DNA from: Mucilaginibacter sp. OK098
GTDB taxonomy: Bacteria > Bacteroidota > Bacteroidia > Sphingobacteriales > Sphingobacteriaceae
Direction of reading: 5' to 3'
Length of the DNA: 64,000 bases
Assembly: GCF_900142915.1 (NCBI RefSeq)
Contig: NZ_FRCM01000005.1
Coordinates: 1-64,000 of the forward strand
Every line of letters starts with the position of its first letter. The stretch's first letter is position 1. Position numbers and translations under genes: made by a program. Below the pieces are notes generated by a model that had not been told where the DNA came from, did no database searches, and worked only from the letters and a program-made list of their open reading frames with translations. This document shows positions 29,798 through 38,932 of the stretch, piece after piece.

Positions 29798-30271
29798 ATG
29801 ACCTGGAGAAAATTTAGCGGCGAGATCATTAATTCGCCCATTTTAGAAGAAGTAGAAAAGGCCATTGAACGGGAAGCTGCCCTTGGCAACAAGCTGAAAG
29901 TTTGTATCGGTACCGATTCGCAGGTAAAAGGAGCTGTCACTGATTTTGCAACTGTAATTGTTTTTTTGCGTGAGCAGAGGGGAGGATTTATGTTTATCCA
30001 CCAGGAACGCACCTCGCAAAAAATGAGCATTAAGGAAAGAATGCTTTCTGAAGTGCAGAAATCAATTGATATTGCCTACAAGCTTTGCGACCTGCTGGAC
30101 CTGTATGATGTTGACCTGGAAGTGCATGCCGACATTAATACCAACCCAATGTTTAAATCAAACCAGGCTTTGCACGAGGCTATGGGCTACATTTTAAGCA
30201 TGGGCTTTGTATTTAAAGCCAAGCCCGAAGCATTTGCCAGTTCATACTGCGCAAATAAAATGGTTCAGTAA
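29798..30271 (+). CDS. YkuK-like RNase H-fold protein (DUF458)
   Basis: 157 residues, cytosolic. The DUF458/YkuK pattern is clear: CIGTDSQVKG near residue 35, a variable strand VTDFATVIVFL, a helix with IKERMLSEVQKSIDIAYKL, VDLEVHADINTNP near residue 112, and GYILSMGFVFKAKPEAFASSYCANK at the end. The D of GTDSQ and the acidic residues in the E-x-H-x-D motif correspond to RNase H-type metal ligands. In Bacillus it is linked to sporulation-era genes, but the activity is unproven. Single gene. Confidence 0.85.
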   Translation: MTWRKFSGEIINSPILEEVEKAIEREAALGNKLKVCIGTDSQVKGAVTDFATVIVFLREQRGGFMFIHQERTSQKMSIKERMLSEVQKSIDIAYKLCDLLDLYDVDLEVHADINTNPMFKSNQALHEAMGYILSMGFVFKAKPEAFASSYCANKMVQ

Positions 30272-30325
30272 AATTGCGGAAAAGAGTTGCGGTGTATCTA
30301 TATTTGATATTTATATGGAAGAAGA

Positions 30326-30418
30326 GCCAGGAACCAAGAAGTCAAGAATCAAGAGAGGAAGGTGAATAAGCCGATTTTCTTCTTAACTCTTGACTTCCTG
30401 ATTCTTGCTTCTAAATTC
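30326..30418. repeat. Iterated-word inverted repeat (AAGTCAAGAATCAAG)
   Basis: Left arm 30326-30360 has words AACCAAGAAGTCAAGAATCAAG. Right arm 30380-30418 has CTTGACTTCCTGATTCTTGCTTC. Lies between two plus-strand genes. Confidence 0.75.
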
Positions 30419-30438
30419 TGCTAACTAAATATCAAGCT

Positions 30439-31278
30439 ATGTCGCCACTAATTGAAATCAACGATCCGGCTTTTGCCGGCGCTAATACTATTCTTATCGA
30501 TTCCCGCGGAGGGCAGGACTCCTATCAGCGTTACCTCGCCGGGCATTTAAAAAATGCCATATATGCTGATCTGGACAAACATTTAGCGGCTAAAGTTACT
30601 GACGCCTCAATAGGGGGGAGACATCCATTGCCTGCTGTTAAAGACTTTGCTAAACTATTGGGCGAATGGGGCATTACATCCGAAAGCCGTGTTATTATTT
30701 ATGACGATAAGTCGGGTGCGTTTAGTGCTGCCAGGCTATGGTGGATGCTAAGATCATTGGGCCATATGCAGGTACAGGTATTAAATGGCGGATTACAGGC
30801 TGCTAATAGAGCCGGCGTGGTTTTAAGCACTGAAGCTTATACACCAAATTCTGTAAAACCCTACCACACACATGGCGATTATGCCGGAACGGTTGATATT
30901 GAGGAAGCTGGTACAGCTGCACAGGATAAAAGCAGAATAGTAATTGATGTACGTGAAACGCCGCGTTATCTTGGCCAAACAGAGCCGATAGATCTTATTG
31001 CAGGCCATATCCCGGGTGCGGCAAACCTGCCTTATATTTTAAACCTTGATGCAGAGGGCAAATACCTGCCTGCTGAAATTTTACGGAGCATGTATATAGA
31101 TGCTATTGGTGATGTAAAGCATGATGATGTAATTGTGCATTGCGGTTCGGGTGTAACTGCTTGCCATACACTTTTGGGCATGGCTTATGCCGGGATTACT
31201 GAGCCCAAACTGTATGTTGGCTCATGGAGTGAGTGGTCAAGAAGGGACTTGCCAATGGCTACAAGCGAGAGGTATTAA
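30439..31278 (+). CDS. Sulfurtransferase (two rhodanese domains)
   Basis: 279 residues with tandem rhodanese domains. The N-terminal, inactive domain includes SRVIIYDDKSGAFSAARLWWMLR. The C-terminal domain has active-site C235 in HCGSGVTA, the loop typical of 3-mercaptopyruvate sulfurtransferases (CG[S/T]GVTA) rather than thiosulfate rhodaneses. It includes the linker motif VIDVRETPRYLGQTEPIDLIAGHIPGA. It transfers sulfane sulfur to thiols or cyanide in the cytosol. Flanked on both sides by iterated-word inverted repeats. Confidence 0.93.
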   Translation: MSPLIEINDPAFAGANTILIDSRGGQDSYQRYLAGHLKNAIYADLDKHLAAKVTDASIGGRHPLPAVKDFAKLLGEWGITSESRVIIYDDKSGAFSAARLWWMLRSLGHMQVQVLNGGLQAANRAGVVLSTEAYTPNSVKPYHTHGDYAGTVDIEEAGTAAQDKSRIVIDVRETPRYLGQTEPIDLIAGHIPGAANLPYILNLDAEGKYLPAEILRSMYIDAIGDVKHDDVIVHCGSGVTACHTLLGMAYAGITEPKLYVGSWSEWSRRDLPMATSERY

Positions 31279-31281
31279 TTA

Positions 31282-31372
31282 AATTAGTGAATTGCTGAAT
31301 TAGTGATTTAGTGAATATTGGAATTATTCGCTTATCAAATCACTAATTCGCTAATTCACTCCTTCACTAATT
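31282..31372. repeat. Iterated-word inverted repeat (AATTAGTGAAT)
   Basis: Left arm 31282-31316 has three TTAGTGAAT/TTAGTGATT words. Right arm 31336-31372 has their complements (ATCACTAATTCGCTAATTCACT). It starts four bases after a stop codon and ends six bases before the next ATG. Confidence 0.8.
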
Positions 31373-31377
31373 AAAAC

Positions 31378-31848
31378 ATGGAACAAATTACAACAAGGAA
31401 GGCACGGTTAAGTGACCTAAATATATTATTGAGCTTTGAGCAGGCTATTATTGCAGCAGAACGCCCTTTTGATCTGACATTAAAAGAAGGCGAAATTCAC
31501 TACTACGATATTGCAGAAATGATTGCCGCACCAAATGTGGAGGTTATTGTAGCAGAAATAAATGGTGAGTTAATAGGTTCTGCATACGCACGGATAGCAG
31601 ACTCGAAGATCTACCTGAAACATCCTAAACACGCCTATTTGGGTTTTATGTATGTGAAACCGGAACATAGGGGAAAGGGTATAAATAATAGAATTATTGA
31701 GGTGCTTAAGCAATGGGTTATTTCCCGGGGCGTAACCGAAATGCGACTGGAAGTTTATAATGAAAATTTGTCCGCAATTAAAGCTTACGAAAAAGCCGGT
31801 TTTACCCCAAATTTGCTCGAAATGCGGATAGGGCTTGATAAATTATAA
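31378..31848 (+). CDS. GNAT family N-acetyltransferase
   Basis: 156 residues. The acetyl-CoA binding motif A is YVKPEHRGKGINNRIIEVLKQW (R-G-x-G core), followed by LEVYNENLSAIKAYEKAGF, the motif B helix typical of GNATs. No signal peptide. Substrate unknown. Its stop at 31848 lies 25 bp before the chosen start of the TlpA-like gene, so the two are probably co-transcribed. Confidence 0.9.
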   Translation: MEQITTRKARLSDLNILLSFEQAIIAAERPFDLTLKEGEIHYYDIAEMIAAPNVEVIVAEINGELIGSAYARIADSKIYLKHPKHAYLGFMYVKPEHRGKGINNRIIEVLKQWVISRGVTEMRLEVYNENLSAIKAYEKAGFTPNLLEMRIGLDKL

Positions 31849-31873
31849 ATCTTTTTTAAATTGTATGCATCAT

Positions 31874-32389
31874 ATGAAAAAGCTGTTTCCTGTTCTCATT
31901 CTTTTTTTGGCCCCGATTTTTTGCATGGCCCAGACTGTTCCCGACTCAACTACCCTTAATAAGACCGGCGACAAAGCGCCTGGTTTTGAATTTAGTCTTT
32001 CAAAAGATAAAAAAGGCAATTTAAGTGACTATCATGGCAAAATCGTGATGATCAATTTCTTTGCCACATGGTGTCCGCCCTGCCGCGAGGAGCTACCGAG
32101 GGTACAAAAAGAGATTTGGGAAAAATATAAGGAAAACCCGAAATTTGCGCTGTTTGCTTTCGACCGTGAGGAGGGATGGGATAAAACGCTCCCTTTTAAA
32201 GAGCAAAATAATTATACATTTCTAATGATGCCGGATGAAGGCCGTAAGATCTTTAAACTATATGCAACACAGTATATCCCGCGTAATGTGCTGATTGATG
32301 AAGATGGTAAGATTATTTACCAGTCTGTGGGTTATAGTGAAGAAGACTTTAAAAAACTGCTTGATCTATTAGCTGAAAAGTTAAAATAG
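31874..32389 (+). CDS. TlpA/ResA-like thiol-disulfide oxidoreductase
   Basis: 171 residues from ATG 31874. An earlier in-frame start at 31835 would put 13 residues before the signal peptide and overlap the preceding gene, so I reject it. Signal peptide MKKLFPVLILFLAPIFCMAQ, then a thioredoxin fold with the redox motif WCPPC in NFFATWCPPCREELP and the cis-proline region YIPRNVLIDEDGKI. Such proteins act in the periplasm, reducing disulfides, for example during cytochrome c maturation. The target here is unknown. Confidence 0.9.
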   Translation: MKKLFPVLILFLAPIFCMAQTVPDSTTLNKTGDKAPGFEFSLSKDKKGNLSDYHGKIVMINFFATWCPPCREELPRVQKEIWEKYKENPKFALFAFDREEGWDKTLPFKEQNNYTFLMMPDEGRKIFKLYATQYIPRNVLIDEDGKIIYQSVGYSEEDFKKLLDLLAEKLK

Positions 32390-32408
32390 ATTGTTCATAC
32401 ATTGACTT

Positions 32409-32879
32409 GTGAAAACATACCTGGTAAAAACAGAACAAGCCATCCCGATCAGCTTAGCGGAAGCCTGGGATTTCTTCTCATCGCCATTAAACCTGGCCAA
32501 AATAACGCCGAAGGAAATGAGCATCGTTGTAACTTCCAATCAAACAACTGAAACAAAAATATATCCTGGTATGATCATTACTTATAAGATCTCGCCTTTG
32601 TTAGGTATAAAAATGAACTGGATGACCGAGATAACCCATGTAAAGGAAGGTGAATATTTTGCAGACGAACAGCGTTTTGGTCCTTACGCCTTATGGCACC
32701 ATCAGCATCATTTTAAAGCTATCAAGGGTGGAGTGTTAATGAACGATATTTTAAATTATGCTATACCCTATGGTTTTATAGGCCAGCTAAGTAACGCTCT
32801 TTTTGTAAGGAAAGAAATTAAAGAGATCTTTGAATATAGAGAGAAAGCAATCAGGGAGATGTTCGGGGAGTTAGGTTAA
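32409..32879 (+). CDS. SRPBCC (START-like) domain protein
   Basis: 156 residues, starting at GTG 32409; no better upstream start is visible. The fold shows the usual pattern: an N-terminal strand with TEQAIPISLAEAWDFFSSPLNLAKITP, a run of beta strands (MIITYKISPLLGIKMNWMTEITHV, HHQHHFKAIKGGVLMNDILNY) and a long C-terminal helix (FEYREKAIREMF). The family binds hydrophobic ligands; some members are annotated as cell-division inhibitor-like. No specific function can be given. It follows the TlpA-like gene by 19 bp. Confidence 0.8.
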   Translation: MKTYLVKTEQAIPISLAEAWDFFSSPLNLAKITPKEMSIVVTSNQTTETKIYPGMIITYKISPLLGIKMNWMTEITHVKEGEYFADEQRFGPYALWHHQHHFKAIKGGVLMNDILNYAIPYGFIGQLSNALFVRKEIKEIFEYREKAIREMFGELG

Positions 32880-32955
32880 AGCTGAAAGGTAAAAGGCGAA
32901 AGGTAAATGGTTTTTGAAGCTACCTTTCAGCTTTAACCTTTTACCTTTCGCCTCT
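32874..32955. repeat. Iterated-word inverted repeat (GAAAGGTAAAAGG)
   Basis: Left arm 32874-32910 (TTAAAGCTGAAAGGTAAAAG) overlaps the stop codon of the SRPBCC gene. Right arm 32920-32955 is its complement. It separates two convergent genes and probably acts as a terminator although no U-tract follows. A lone arm with the same word set lies at 17050-17088. Confidence 0.8.
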
Positions 32956-32962
32956 CGTCAAA

Positions 32963-33823
32963 CTACCTATAATCCAGCCTGTAAATAAAGGCAAGGGATA
33001 CTGAAGTACCTATACCTGTGTTACGGCCAGTTAAGAAGCGGCCACCGCTTAAAAACAATGAAGTTTCCCGGGTAAATGAATGGCCGAAACCTATTGAAGC
33101 CTGCAGGAATGAAAAGTCTTTATTTGTTTCGGGGATTACCGAGAATCTTTTATCATTACTTTGTGAATAGATCCCGCTTACCGTTGCGGATACCTGGTTT
33201 TCATAATCACTATCAAGTGAAAGTCCGAATGTGGCGTTATACCTGTTTTGAATAGGGCCGTTTGTGCCAAAATACTGGCGTACTCCATCGGCAGCATTAA
33301 AGTAAGTACTTAAACTTCCCAATTTGCCGGTTCCTGAAAATGCAAGCTTTAGTTCCGCACCTTCCTGGCCATAACCTAAGCTGGCATTATTTGAATATAA
33401 GGGTGTAATTGCTGTGCCCTGGATAGAAAAATAGTAAATAAAATCAATATTGGCCAGGTAATATCTTAAGCCTGTTTCCATATCGGCAAGGCCCGAGCTG
33501 TTGGTACTTGTCGGAGCCGTATTTTGAGTATACATGTTATATACATACGGAACAGATGCTACGGCGGCAAAGCGCCTGCTAATGCCATATTCTGCATATA
33601 AAGTAACGCCTACAGATGAGAAACGTCCGTTATTAGCAAAGTTCTTTTTTGCCCCGGTTGAGTCCCACTGAGAGTTAGCAAAAAAGTAACTGACAGAAGG
33701 AGCAATTAATAAACGGCCCGGTCTTACAGGGAAACCACCATCGGCATAGCTTACACTATAAGTGGTTGTAAAAAATATTAATGTTGATAATAAAAGTCTT
33801 GTAAAAGTTTTCAAAAGGCTCAT
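32963..33823 (-). CDS. Outer-membrane beta-barrel protein (copy B1)
   Basis: 286 residues. A signal peptide (about 1-27, ending SYADGG) is followed by amphipathic alternating strands throughout, and the C terminus ends with an aromatic-rich strand (SLAFIYRLDYR). Typical barrel phrases are YAEYGISRRFAAVASVPYVYN and SIGFGHSFTRETSLFLSGGRFL. It resembles transporter-type small barrels of unknown ligand. A paralogue lies at 36731-37573 with the same GISRR, GLADMETGLRYYL/GLGDMTVGLSYNL and GFGHSFTR/NFGHTFTR blocks. It is co-transcribed with the CE7 esterase gene upstream (15-bp gap). Confidence 0.75.
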   Translation of the reverse strand: MSLLKTFTRLLLSTLIFFTTTYSVSYADGGFPVRPGRLLIAPSVSYFFANSQWDSTGAKKNFANNGRFSSVGVTLYAEYGISRRFAAVASVPYVYNMYTQNTAPTSTNSSGLADMETGLRYYLANIDFIYYFSIQGTAITPLYSNNASLGYGQEGAELKLAFSGTGKLGSLSTYFNAADGVRQYFGTNGPIQNRYNATFGLSLDSDYENQVSATVSGIYSQSNDKRFSVIPETNKDFSFLQASIGFGHSFTRETSLFLSGGRFLTGRNTGIGTSVSLAFIYRLDYR

Positions 33824-33838
33824 GATAAATGGTTAATG

Positions 33839-35152
33839 TTAAAACAATGCAAAAGTATCCCGCATCCAGCGCCCTTCATATACCACGTACTTCTTACCAA
33901 TCTCGTGCGCCAAATCCCTGAATATGATCAGGTGTTTATCTGACGGGATAACATTGTAAAGCGTCTGTACCGTATTTGGAGGTGCAATATTGTCAACCAT
34001 GCCCATGCCGACTAATGTGCGGCATTTTATACCCGATGCAAAATTTTTAGCATCAAAGTAGTCCATATTATTTAACACCTTATCAAAAGTTAATCCCGGC
34101 CTTGTATTAACATATTTGCGTATATCAATAAAAGGCCAGTCAACCTCGTCAACCAAATTGCGTACATCACTAAGTATAGGATTCGCAGCTGAACAAAAGC
34201 TTATACGTTTATCAACGCTAGAAGTTGCAACGGCAAGAAAACCACCCAAACTACCCCCAACAGCAATAATATTATCATGCCTTAGCTCGGGCCGGGTGAA
34301 AATAAAATCAACAGCACGTACGCAATCCATAATAGCGCCCCGTAAAACATATTTGTTTTTATCCTCAATGCCCAGCGTAATGTATGTTTCCTTTCGCACA
34401 TTAATAACATCACGGCTGTTTCCCTGGCCGCGGATGTTTAATGACAGTAAGGCAATATCAGGATCGAGGCCATACAGGGGTTTTAAATCAACCTGGTAGC
34501 CCGGCAACGCCAGCATCACCACAAATTTCTTGTTCTTGTTTTTTGTTATAGGCTCTGTTAACCACCCGCGGATAGTTAAACCACCTATAGATTTCATCTC
34601 AACTAAAAACACCCTGCGGTTATCTTTGCTTGAGTCGGGCATTTCTGTAACCTTATATTCAGGTTTCACCTTACCAAGTTCTGCCTTTGCGTTATTCCAA
34701 AATGTTTCAAAATCGGCAGGTTTACCATATTGCGAACGGATCTCCTCAGGCTTTATACCAAAGGCTTTACGGGTAGTATCGTCATAATCAGTTGTGTTGA
34801 TCATGAAATTTATTTTGTAGAAACCTGCTTTTAATCCGGCTATTTCAAAGTCATAGCTTGCCGAACCCTTGCTGCCGAGTTTTACACGCACAGAATCGGA
34901 CTTCATTAATTTACCTGCTTCGGTAGTCACTACGTATTTAAGCCTGCCTGCCTGTGGGTTTTTATAAGTGCTTTTAACATCAAACGTATATGATGCAGTT
35001 GAACTGAAGACCCCGTCTTTACTGTTGGTGGTTACAACGGTATTTACAGAGCCGTCACTTTCTTCATTTTGTGCAAATACCTGCTGAGCTCCCGCCATAA
35101 TGAGCAGGGTGAAAGCTATTGCCAGGAATTGATTTGTAAATCTTACCATCAT
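33839..35152 (-). CDS. CE7 acetyl-esterase-like hydrolase (copy E1)
   Basis: 437 residues. Signal peptide to about residue 27 (ending FAQ), an N-terminal beta domain (about 30-130, SASYDFEIAGLKAGFYKINFMIN), then an AXE1/CE7 alpha/beta hydrolase. The nucleophile is S301 in GGSLGG, with D387 (MVDN) and H416 (LAHEI). CE7 enzymes remove acetyl groups from xylo-oligosaccharides and cephalosporins, and are often specific for short acyl esters. The GGSLGG elbow differs from the usual GGSQGG kept in copy E2. A membrane acyltransferase gene lies nearby (37605), so the pair may adjust acetylation of a surface glycan (inference). Confidence 0.85.
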   Translation of the reverse strand: MMVRFTNQFLAIAFTLLIMAGAQQVFAQNEESDGSVNTVVTTNSKDGVFSSTASYTFDVKSTYKNPQAGRLKYVVTTEAGKLMKSDSVRVKLGSKGSASYDFEIAGLKAGFYKINFMINTTDYDDTTRKAFGIKPEEIRSQYGKPADFETFWNNAKAELGKVKPEYKVTEMPDSSKDNRRVFLVEMKSIGGLTIRGWLTEPITKNKNKKFVVMLALPGYQVDLKPLYGLDPDIALLSLNIRGQGNSRDVINVRKETYITLGIEDKNKYVLRGAIMDCVRAVDFIFTRPELRHDNIIAVGGSLGGFLAVATSSVDKRISFCSAANPILSDVRNLVDEVDWPFIDIRKYVNTRPGLTFDKVLNNMDYFDAKNFASGIKCRTLVGMGMVDNIAPPNTVQTLYNVIPSDKHLIIFRDLAHEIGKKYVVYEGRWMRDTFALF

Positions 35153-35396
35153 ATTAACTCATAAATTTAGCAGGGGCGTTTTAAGTCCCGTCTAACTGTT
35201 TTAAAATCAGTATAACCCGATTTTAACTTTTTGCCTGCCTTGTAAGGCTATTACCGTGCCGAAATTCCCCATCCCCGTTTTCCTGTAGCTAATATAGTTA
35301 TTATACAGCTTTTTAGATTAAAAACGCCTCTTTCGGCTGTTGATTGTTCATGTATTAGTTAAATAAGTGGGTAAACAATTCAACAGTTATCCCTGC

Positions 35397-36728
35397 CTAT
35401 GGTATCCTGAATTTTTCGCGGAGCCACAGGTTTTGAAACATAAAATAATTAAAATTTACCTCATGTGTGGAGTTTGGTACACACACAAATTCCTTATTGG
35501 TGCTGCTGATATGGTTGTACAGGGCCATGCTGCAACGCGGCGGGCAAAACTGATCAAGCAAGCCTATTCCCATCAGCACAGGGCACTTTACCATCTGTGC
35601 AAAATTTTGCGGATCGTAATAATCCCATGTGCTGTAAAACTTATCCCATGTAAAACCGGCATGCTGGCTTTGATATTTCCTGAACACTTTAAACGGAAAA
35701 ACCTGCCTCTCGTAAGATTCCGAGATTGAATAATTATCATGAATATCGGCATACAGCGGCACTTGTATAGTTAATAATTTTACCCTTTTATCAAGTGCTG
35801 CGGTTATTAATGCTAATGAACCACCCTGGCTACCGCCTTCAACAAAAATTTTGCTGGTATCGATACCCAGGTTAGGGTGTGAATATAAAAAGTCGAGCCC
35901 ACGCAGACAATCCATATATACACCCCGGTAAATGTATTTATCTTTATTCTCAATATTCACTACCGAATAATTATCGGTACCAATATTTATTATATCCTGG
36001 CTGTTGCCGTTACCGCGTACATTAAGATCAAATGCAATAAAGTCATCATTATCCATATTGGGCTTAAGTGTAACCACGTAGCCTGGTACACGGTAATGCA
36101 CCGGGAAATTTTTCCCATCCCGCGGAATAACCAGCCAGCCACGGATCACCAGGTTACCGTATGAGTGCATCTCAACCGCATAAACTTTCTTTTCGTCGGT
36201 CGACAGATCTTTGCGTTCGAGCACCCTATAGCTTGGAACCACCTTGGCTAATTGTTCGCGGCTTTGTTTCCAAAAGGCATCAAAATCTGCCGGTTTATAT
36301 AATTGCGAAGTGATTTGTTCGGGGTTTACCCCAAAAACACGTCTAACGGTATCATCATAATCGGGCAGGTTCACCATAAAATTTATCCGGTAAAAACCGG
36401 TGCTTCTTGGCGGAACCTTTATTATCAGCTCTTTATCAGCTTTCCCTTTAATACTTAAAGGAAAAGAACTAAGAGCTATCTTTTTCCCTTCATCGGTAGT
36501 GATAAGATAGGAGATTGTTCCTTTCTGAAACTCGTTGGTATTATTACGGATCTGTAGTTTGTATTTAACCTCTTCGTAATCTTTAAAAAGGGCATTTTTA
36601 TTTTGAGGAACAGCTTTCAATACTATATCGCCGGTTTCTTCAGTTTCTTCTTCCTGTGCTGCAACTTTTAATGAAAATGCAGATAGCATGATGAACGATA
36701 GAATAATTAAATAGCTGATCCTTTTCAT
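35397..36728 (-). CDS. CE7 acetyl-esterase-like hydrolase (copy E2)
   Basis: 443 residues, paralogous to copy E1 along its whole length. Signal peptide to about 24 (SLKVAAQ), the same beta domain with RSTGFYRINFMVNLPDYDDTVRRVFGVNPEQITSQ, then AXE1. Catalytic S300 sits in the canonical GGSQGG, with D392 (LLDQF) and H422 (STHEV). The secreted enzyme likely removes acetyl groups from sugars. Its start is only 2 bp after the stop of the barrel gene at 36731, so the two form an operon. The 244-bp gap to copy E1 contains no gene; E1 and B1 probably have their own promoter there. Confidence 0.88.
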   Translation of the reverse strand: MKRISYLIILSFIMLSAFSLKVAAQEEETEETGDIVLKAVPQNKNALFKDYEEVKYKLQIRNNTNEFQKGTISYLITTDEGKKIALSSFPLSIKGKADKELIIKVPPRSTGFYRINFMVNLPDYDDTVRRVFGVNPEQITSQLYKPADFDAFWKQSREQLAKVVPSYRVLERKDLSTDEKKVYAVEMHSYGNLVIRGWLVIPRDGKNFPVHYRVPGYVVTLKPNMDNDDFIAFDLNVRGNGNSQDIINIGTDNYSVVNIENKDKYIYRGVYMDCLRGLDFLYSHPNLGIDTSKIFVEGGSQGGSLALITAALDKRVKLLTIQVPLYADIHDNYSISESYERQVFPFKVFRKYQSQHAGFTWDKFYSTWDYYDPQNFAQMVKCPVLMGIGLLDQFCPPRCSMALYNHISSTNKEFVCVPNSTHEVNFNYFMFQNLWLREKFRIP

Positions 36729-36730
36729 AA

Positions 36731-37573
36731 TTATAATTTAATAACCGCTAAAACCGAACTACCGTAACCCACACCCGTATTTACACCAAAGGGTACATAA
36801 AAACCACCCACAAACATGGAGAACTTGCGCGTAAAGGTATGCCCAAAGTTTAACTGGGGTTTAAAAAATGAATAATCGTGTGCTGCAAAAATGTTACTAT
36901 TAAAAGTCTTATTGGAGCTAAACGACCTGAAAAGCAATATATCAAGACTTAACTGGTTGTGCTTTGTTATTGGGTAACCTACGGTTCCTGTAAAGCTTAT
37001 TTGGTCGGGGCCCTGTGAGTCATAATATTTTCGGTAAGCAAACTCAGCATTAAAATATCCCTTGCTGGCAACGTCCTTAGGCAGGTTACCGCAATACATC
37101 AGCTTAACTTCGGTACCATAGTTTCCCAAGCCAAGTGGCGAAATTCCGTTACTGCTTTTATACAGAGGCACTATGCCTGATACACCAATAGAAAGAAACC
37201 GGATGTAATTAAAGTTTACCAGGTTATAACTAAGGCCAACGGTCATATCGCCAAGGCCCGCGTCAATTAATGTATTGCCGGGGGCGATTACATTTTGCTG
37301 ATATAAGTAGGGGATGATTGCTATAAAATCAAGCCGGCGGGATATTCCATAGCCTATATAAAGGTTTGCCGAGTATGAGGTAAAACCTGTGCCGGGCGCT
37401 CCCTTAATTACATTGTCTTTATCGTCAAACCTATCCTTTTGGTGATAATATGAAAACGTAGGGACAATAACATTGCGGTATTTGCCAATGGGAAAGCCTG
37501 CAAATGTTTTTAATGGGGGCATTAAAACAAAAAACAAACAAGTGAAAAGGAAAAACGTAATTATTTTTTTCAT
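36731..37573 (-). CDS. Outer-membrane beta-barrel protein (copy B2)
   Basis: 280 residues. Signal peptide (about 1-25, ending FAGFP), then repeated beta strands: GYGISRRLDFIAIIPYLYQQ, GLGDMTVGLSYNLVNFNYIRFLSIG, PQLNFGHTFTRKFSMFVGGFYVPFG. Aligns with B1 block by block but is clearly diverged. The ligand is unknown. It is preceded by the O-acyltransferase gene with a 31-bp gap and followed by E2 after 2 bp, giving a plausible acyltransferase-barrel-esterase operon. Confidence 0.75.
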   Translation of the reverse strand: MKKIITFFLFTCLFFVLMPPLKTFAGFPIGKYRNVIVPTFSYYHQKDRFDDKDNVIKGAPGTGFTSYSANLYIGYGISRRLDFIAIIPYLYQQNVIAPGNTLIDAGLGDMTVGLSYNLVNFNYIRFLSIGVSGIVPLYKSSNGISPLGLGNYGTEVKLMYCGNLPKDVASKGYFNAEFAYRKYYDSQGPDQISFTGTVGYPITKHNQLSLDILLFRSFSSNKTFNSNIFAAHDYSFFKPQLNFGHTFTRKFSMFVGGFYVPFGVNTGVGYGSSVLAVIKL

Positions 37574-37604
37574 TAGATCTTAAATCCGTTTGCCAAATAC
37601 ATCC

Positions 37605-38825
37605 TTAATCTTCAATCCCTTTTGGGCGTGGTTTATACTTTATTAAAAAGTCTGATTTACGGATGTAATGATTTAGCGGCTCCTCAATTAGTTTAAATAA
37701 ACATATAGAAACGGCGTTTAATACGATAAAAATGATCAGAAGGTTTAAACTATCGTACTGAAAGGGCGAAATCCAGTCTTTTTGCCATTTATCATAAAGG
37801 GTAAAAATGTAATCGTTAAGATGATTGATATTATTACGCAGGATATTGTACATCCAGCCTAAATGGATCAAATAGAAGATGTACGAGCTTTTGCCAAGCA
37901 ACTCCACAAAGGGAGTAGCCAGCAGCTTTTTAAAGATGGTTTCTTCCGTTAGGATGCCATAAAAGAAAAAAGCAACCATTACACATAAAAAGTAATTATT
38001 GGTGATGATGCCTATTGGCGTTTCCATGCCTGCTATCCATGGAGCAATGGGTTGTTGAAGCGCCATTACAAATACGCAAACAAATATCAGCACAAAGCCG
38101 CCATAGGTAAAGCTGATCTTATTGGTGCGGGTAAAGCCATTTTTTAGCACATATCGCGCCAGCTGCACGCCTACAAAAAACTCAAAGCACCTGCCGAAGA
38201 ATGTAAATACCAGCACGAAAGTAAAATTGCCAAAAAAGCCGTGCCAGTTTATATCCCTGAAAATAAACACCATTACTATAGCAAACAGCGTAATAATTAC
38301 CGGCTGAATATAAAATTTGTTATATTTTTTGGCGATGAAAAAGATGATCGGCGCCGAAAAGTAAAAACATTCCTCCACCGTTAAGCTCCAGCCCTGCGCT
38401 ATGCCGCTATCCCAATACTGGTAAAAAAAACCGCGCACAAAGGTTATGTTCATTATCATTAACCCGATAGGGTTTGATGAGCCTTTGGTAATGGCTTGAT
38501 CCTTGGTAATAAAGTAATAAACAAAAGCTGCCACGGTTAACAAAAAATACATGGGATAAATACGGGCCACCCTGTTTTTTAAATATTGCTTAAACCAATC
38601 AGTAGTTAAATGGAAGCTGTGGTAATAGCGGAAAGTGATCAGGAAGCCTGATAAAACAAAGAAAATACTTACTCCAATGTGGAATTCGCCCAAAAAGCGC
38701 TGGATAATATGTGGGAAACCGCCATCAAAAACGTCGGCAAAGTGGGAGATAAACACCAGGTACGCTGCCATTGCGCGTACGCCTGTTAATGCCGGGATAT
38801 AATTTTGTAATGACTTTTGTGACAA
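37605..38825 (-). CDS. Acyltransferase 3 (OafA/YrhL-type) membrane O-acyltransferase
   Basis: 406 residues with about ten membrane helices. The N-terminal pattern IPALTGVRAMAAYLVFISHF includes the conserved H28, and FHIGVSIFFVLSGFLITFRYY is the family hallmark. The Acyl_transf_3 family moves acetyl or other acyl groups across the membrane onto extracytoplasmic glycans such as O-antigen or exopolysaccharide. There is no C-terminal SGNH domain. It sits first in the minus-strand operon ahead of a barrel and a CE7 deacetylase, so the same glycan may be both acetylated and deacetylated. Confidence 0.93.
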   Translation of the reverse strand: MSQKSLQNYIPALTGVRAMAAYLVFISHFADVFDGGFPHIIQRFLGEFHIGVSIFFVLSGFLITFRYYHSFHLTTDWFKQYLKNRVARIYPMYFLLTVAAFVYYFITKDQAITKGSSNPIGLMIMNITFVRGFFYQYWDSGIAQGWSLTVEECFYFSAPIIFFIAKKYNKFYIQPVIITLFAIVMVFIFRDINWHGFFGNFTFVLVFTFFGRCFEFFVGVQLARYVLKNGFTRTNKISFTYGGFVLIFVCVFVMALQQPIAPWIAGMETPIGIITNNYFLCVMVAFFFYGILTEETIFKKLLATPFVELLGKSSYIFYLIHLGWMYNILRNNINHLNDYIFTLYDKWQKDWISPFQYDSLNLLIIFIVLNAVSICLFKLIEEPLNHYIRKSDFLIKYKPRPKGIED

Positions 38826-38932
38826 ACCGCTTTAAATGTTGTTGATTTTTCTAAGATACCTCTATTTTGAGGCGTATACGCAAAAAGTTAATCTAAGGGT
38901 GTGGAAAAGTTTAATTTGGTGATGAATTTTAT

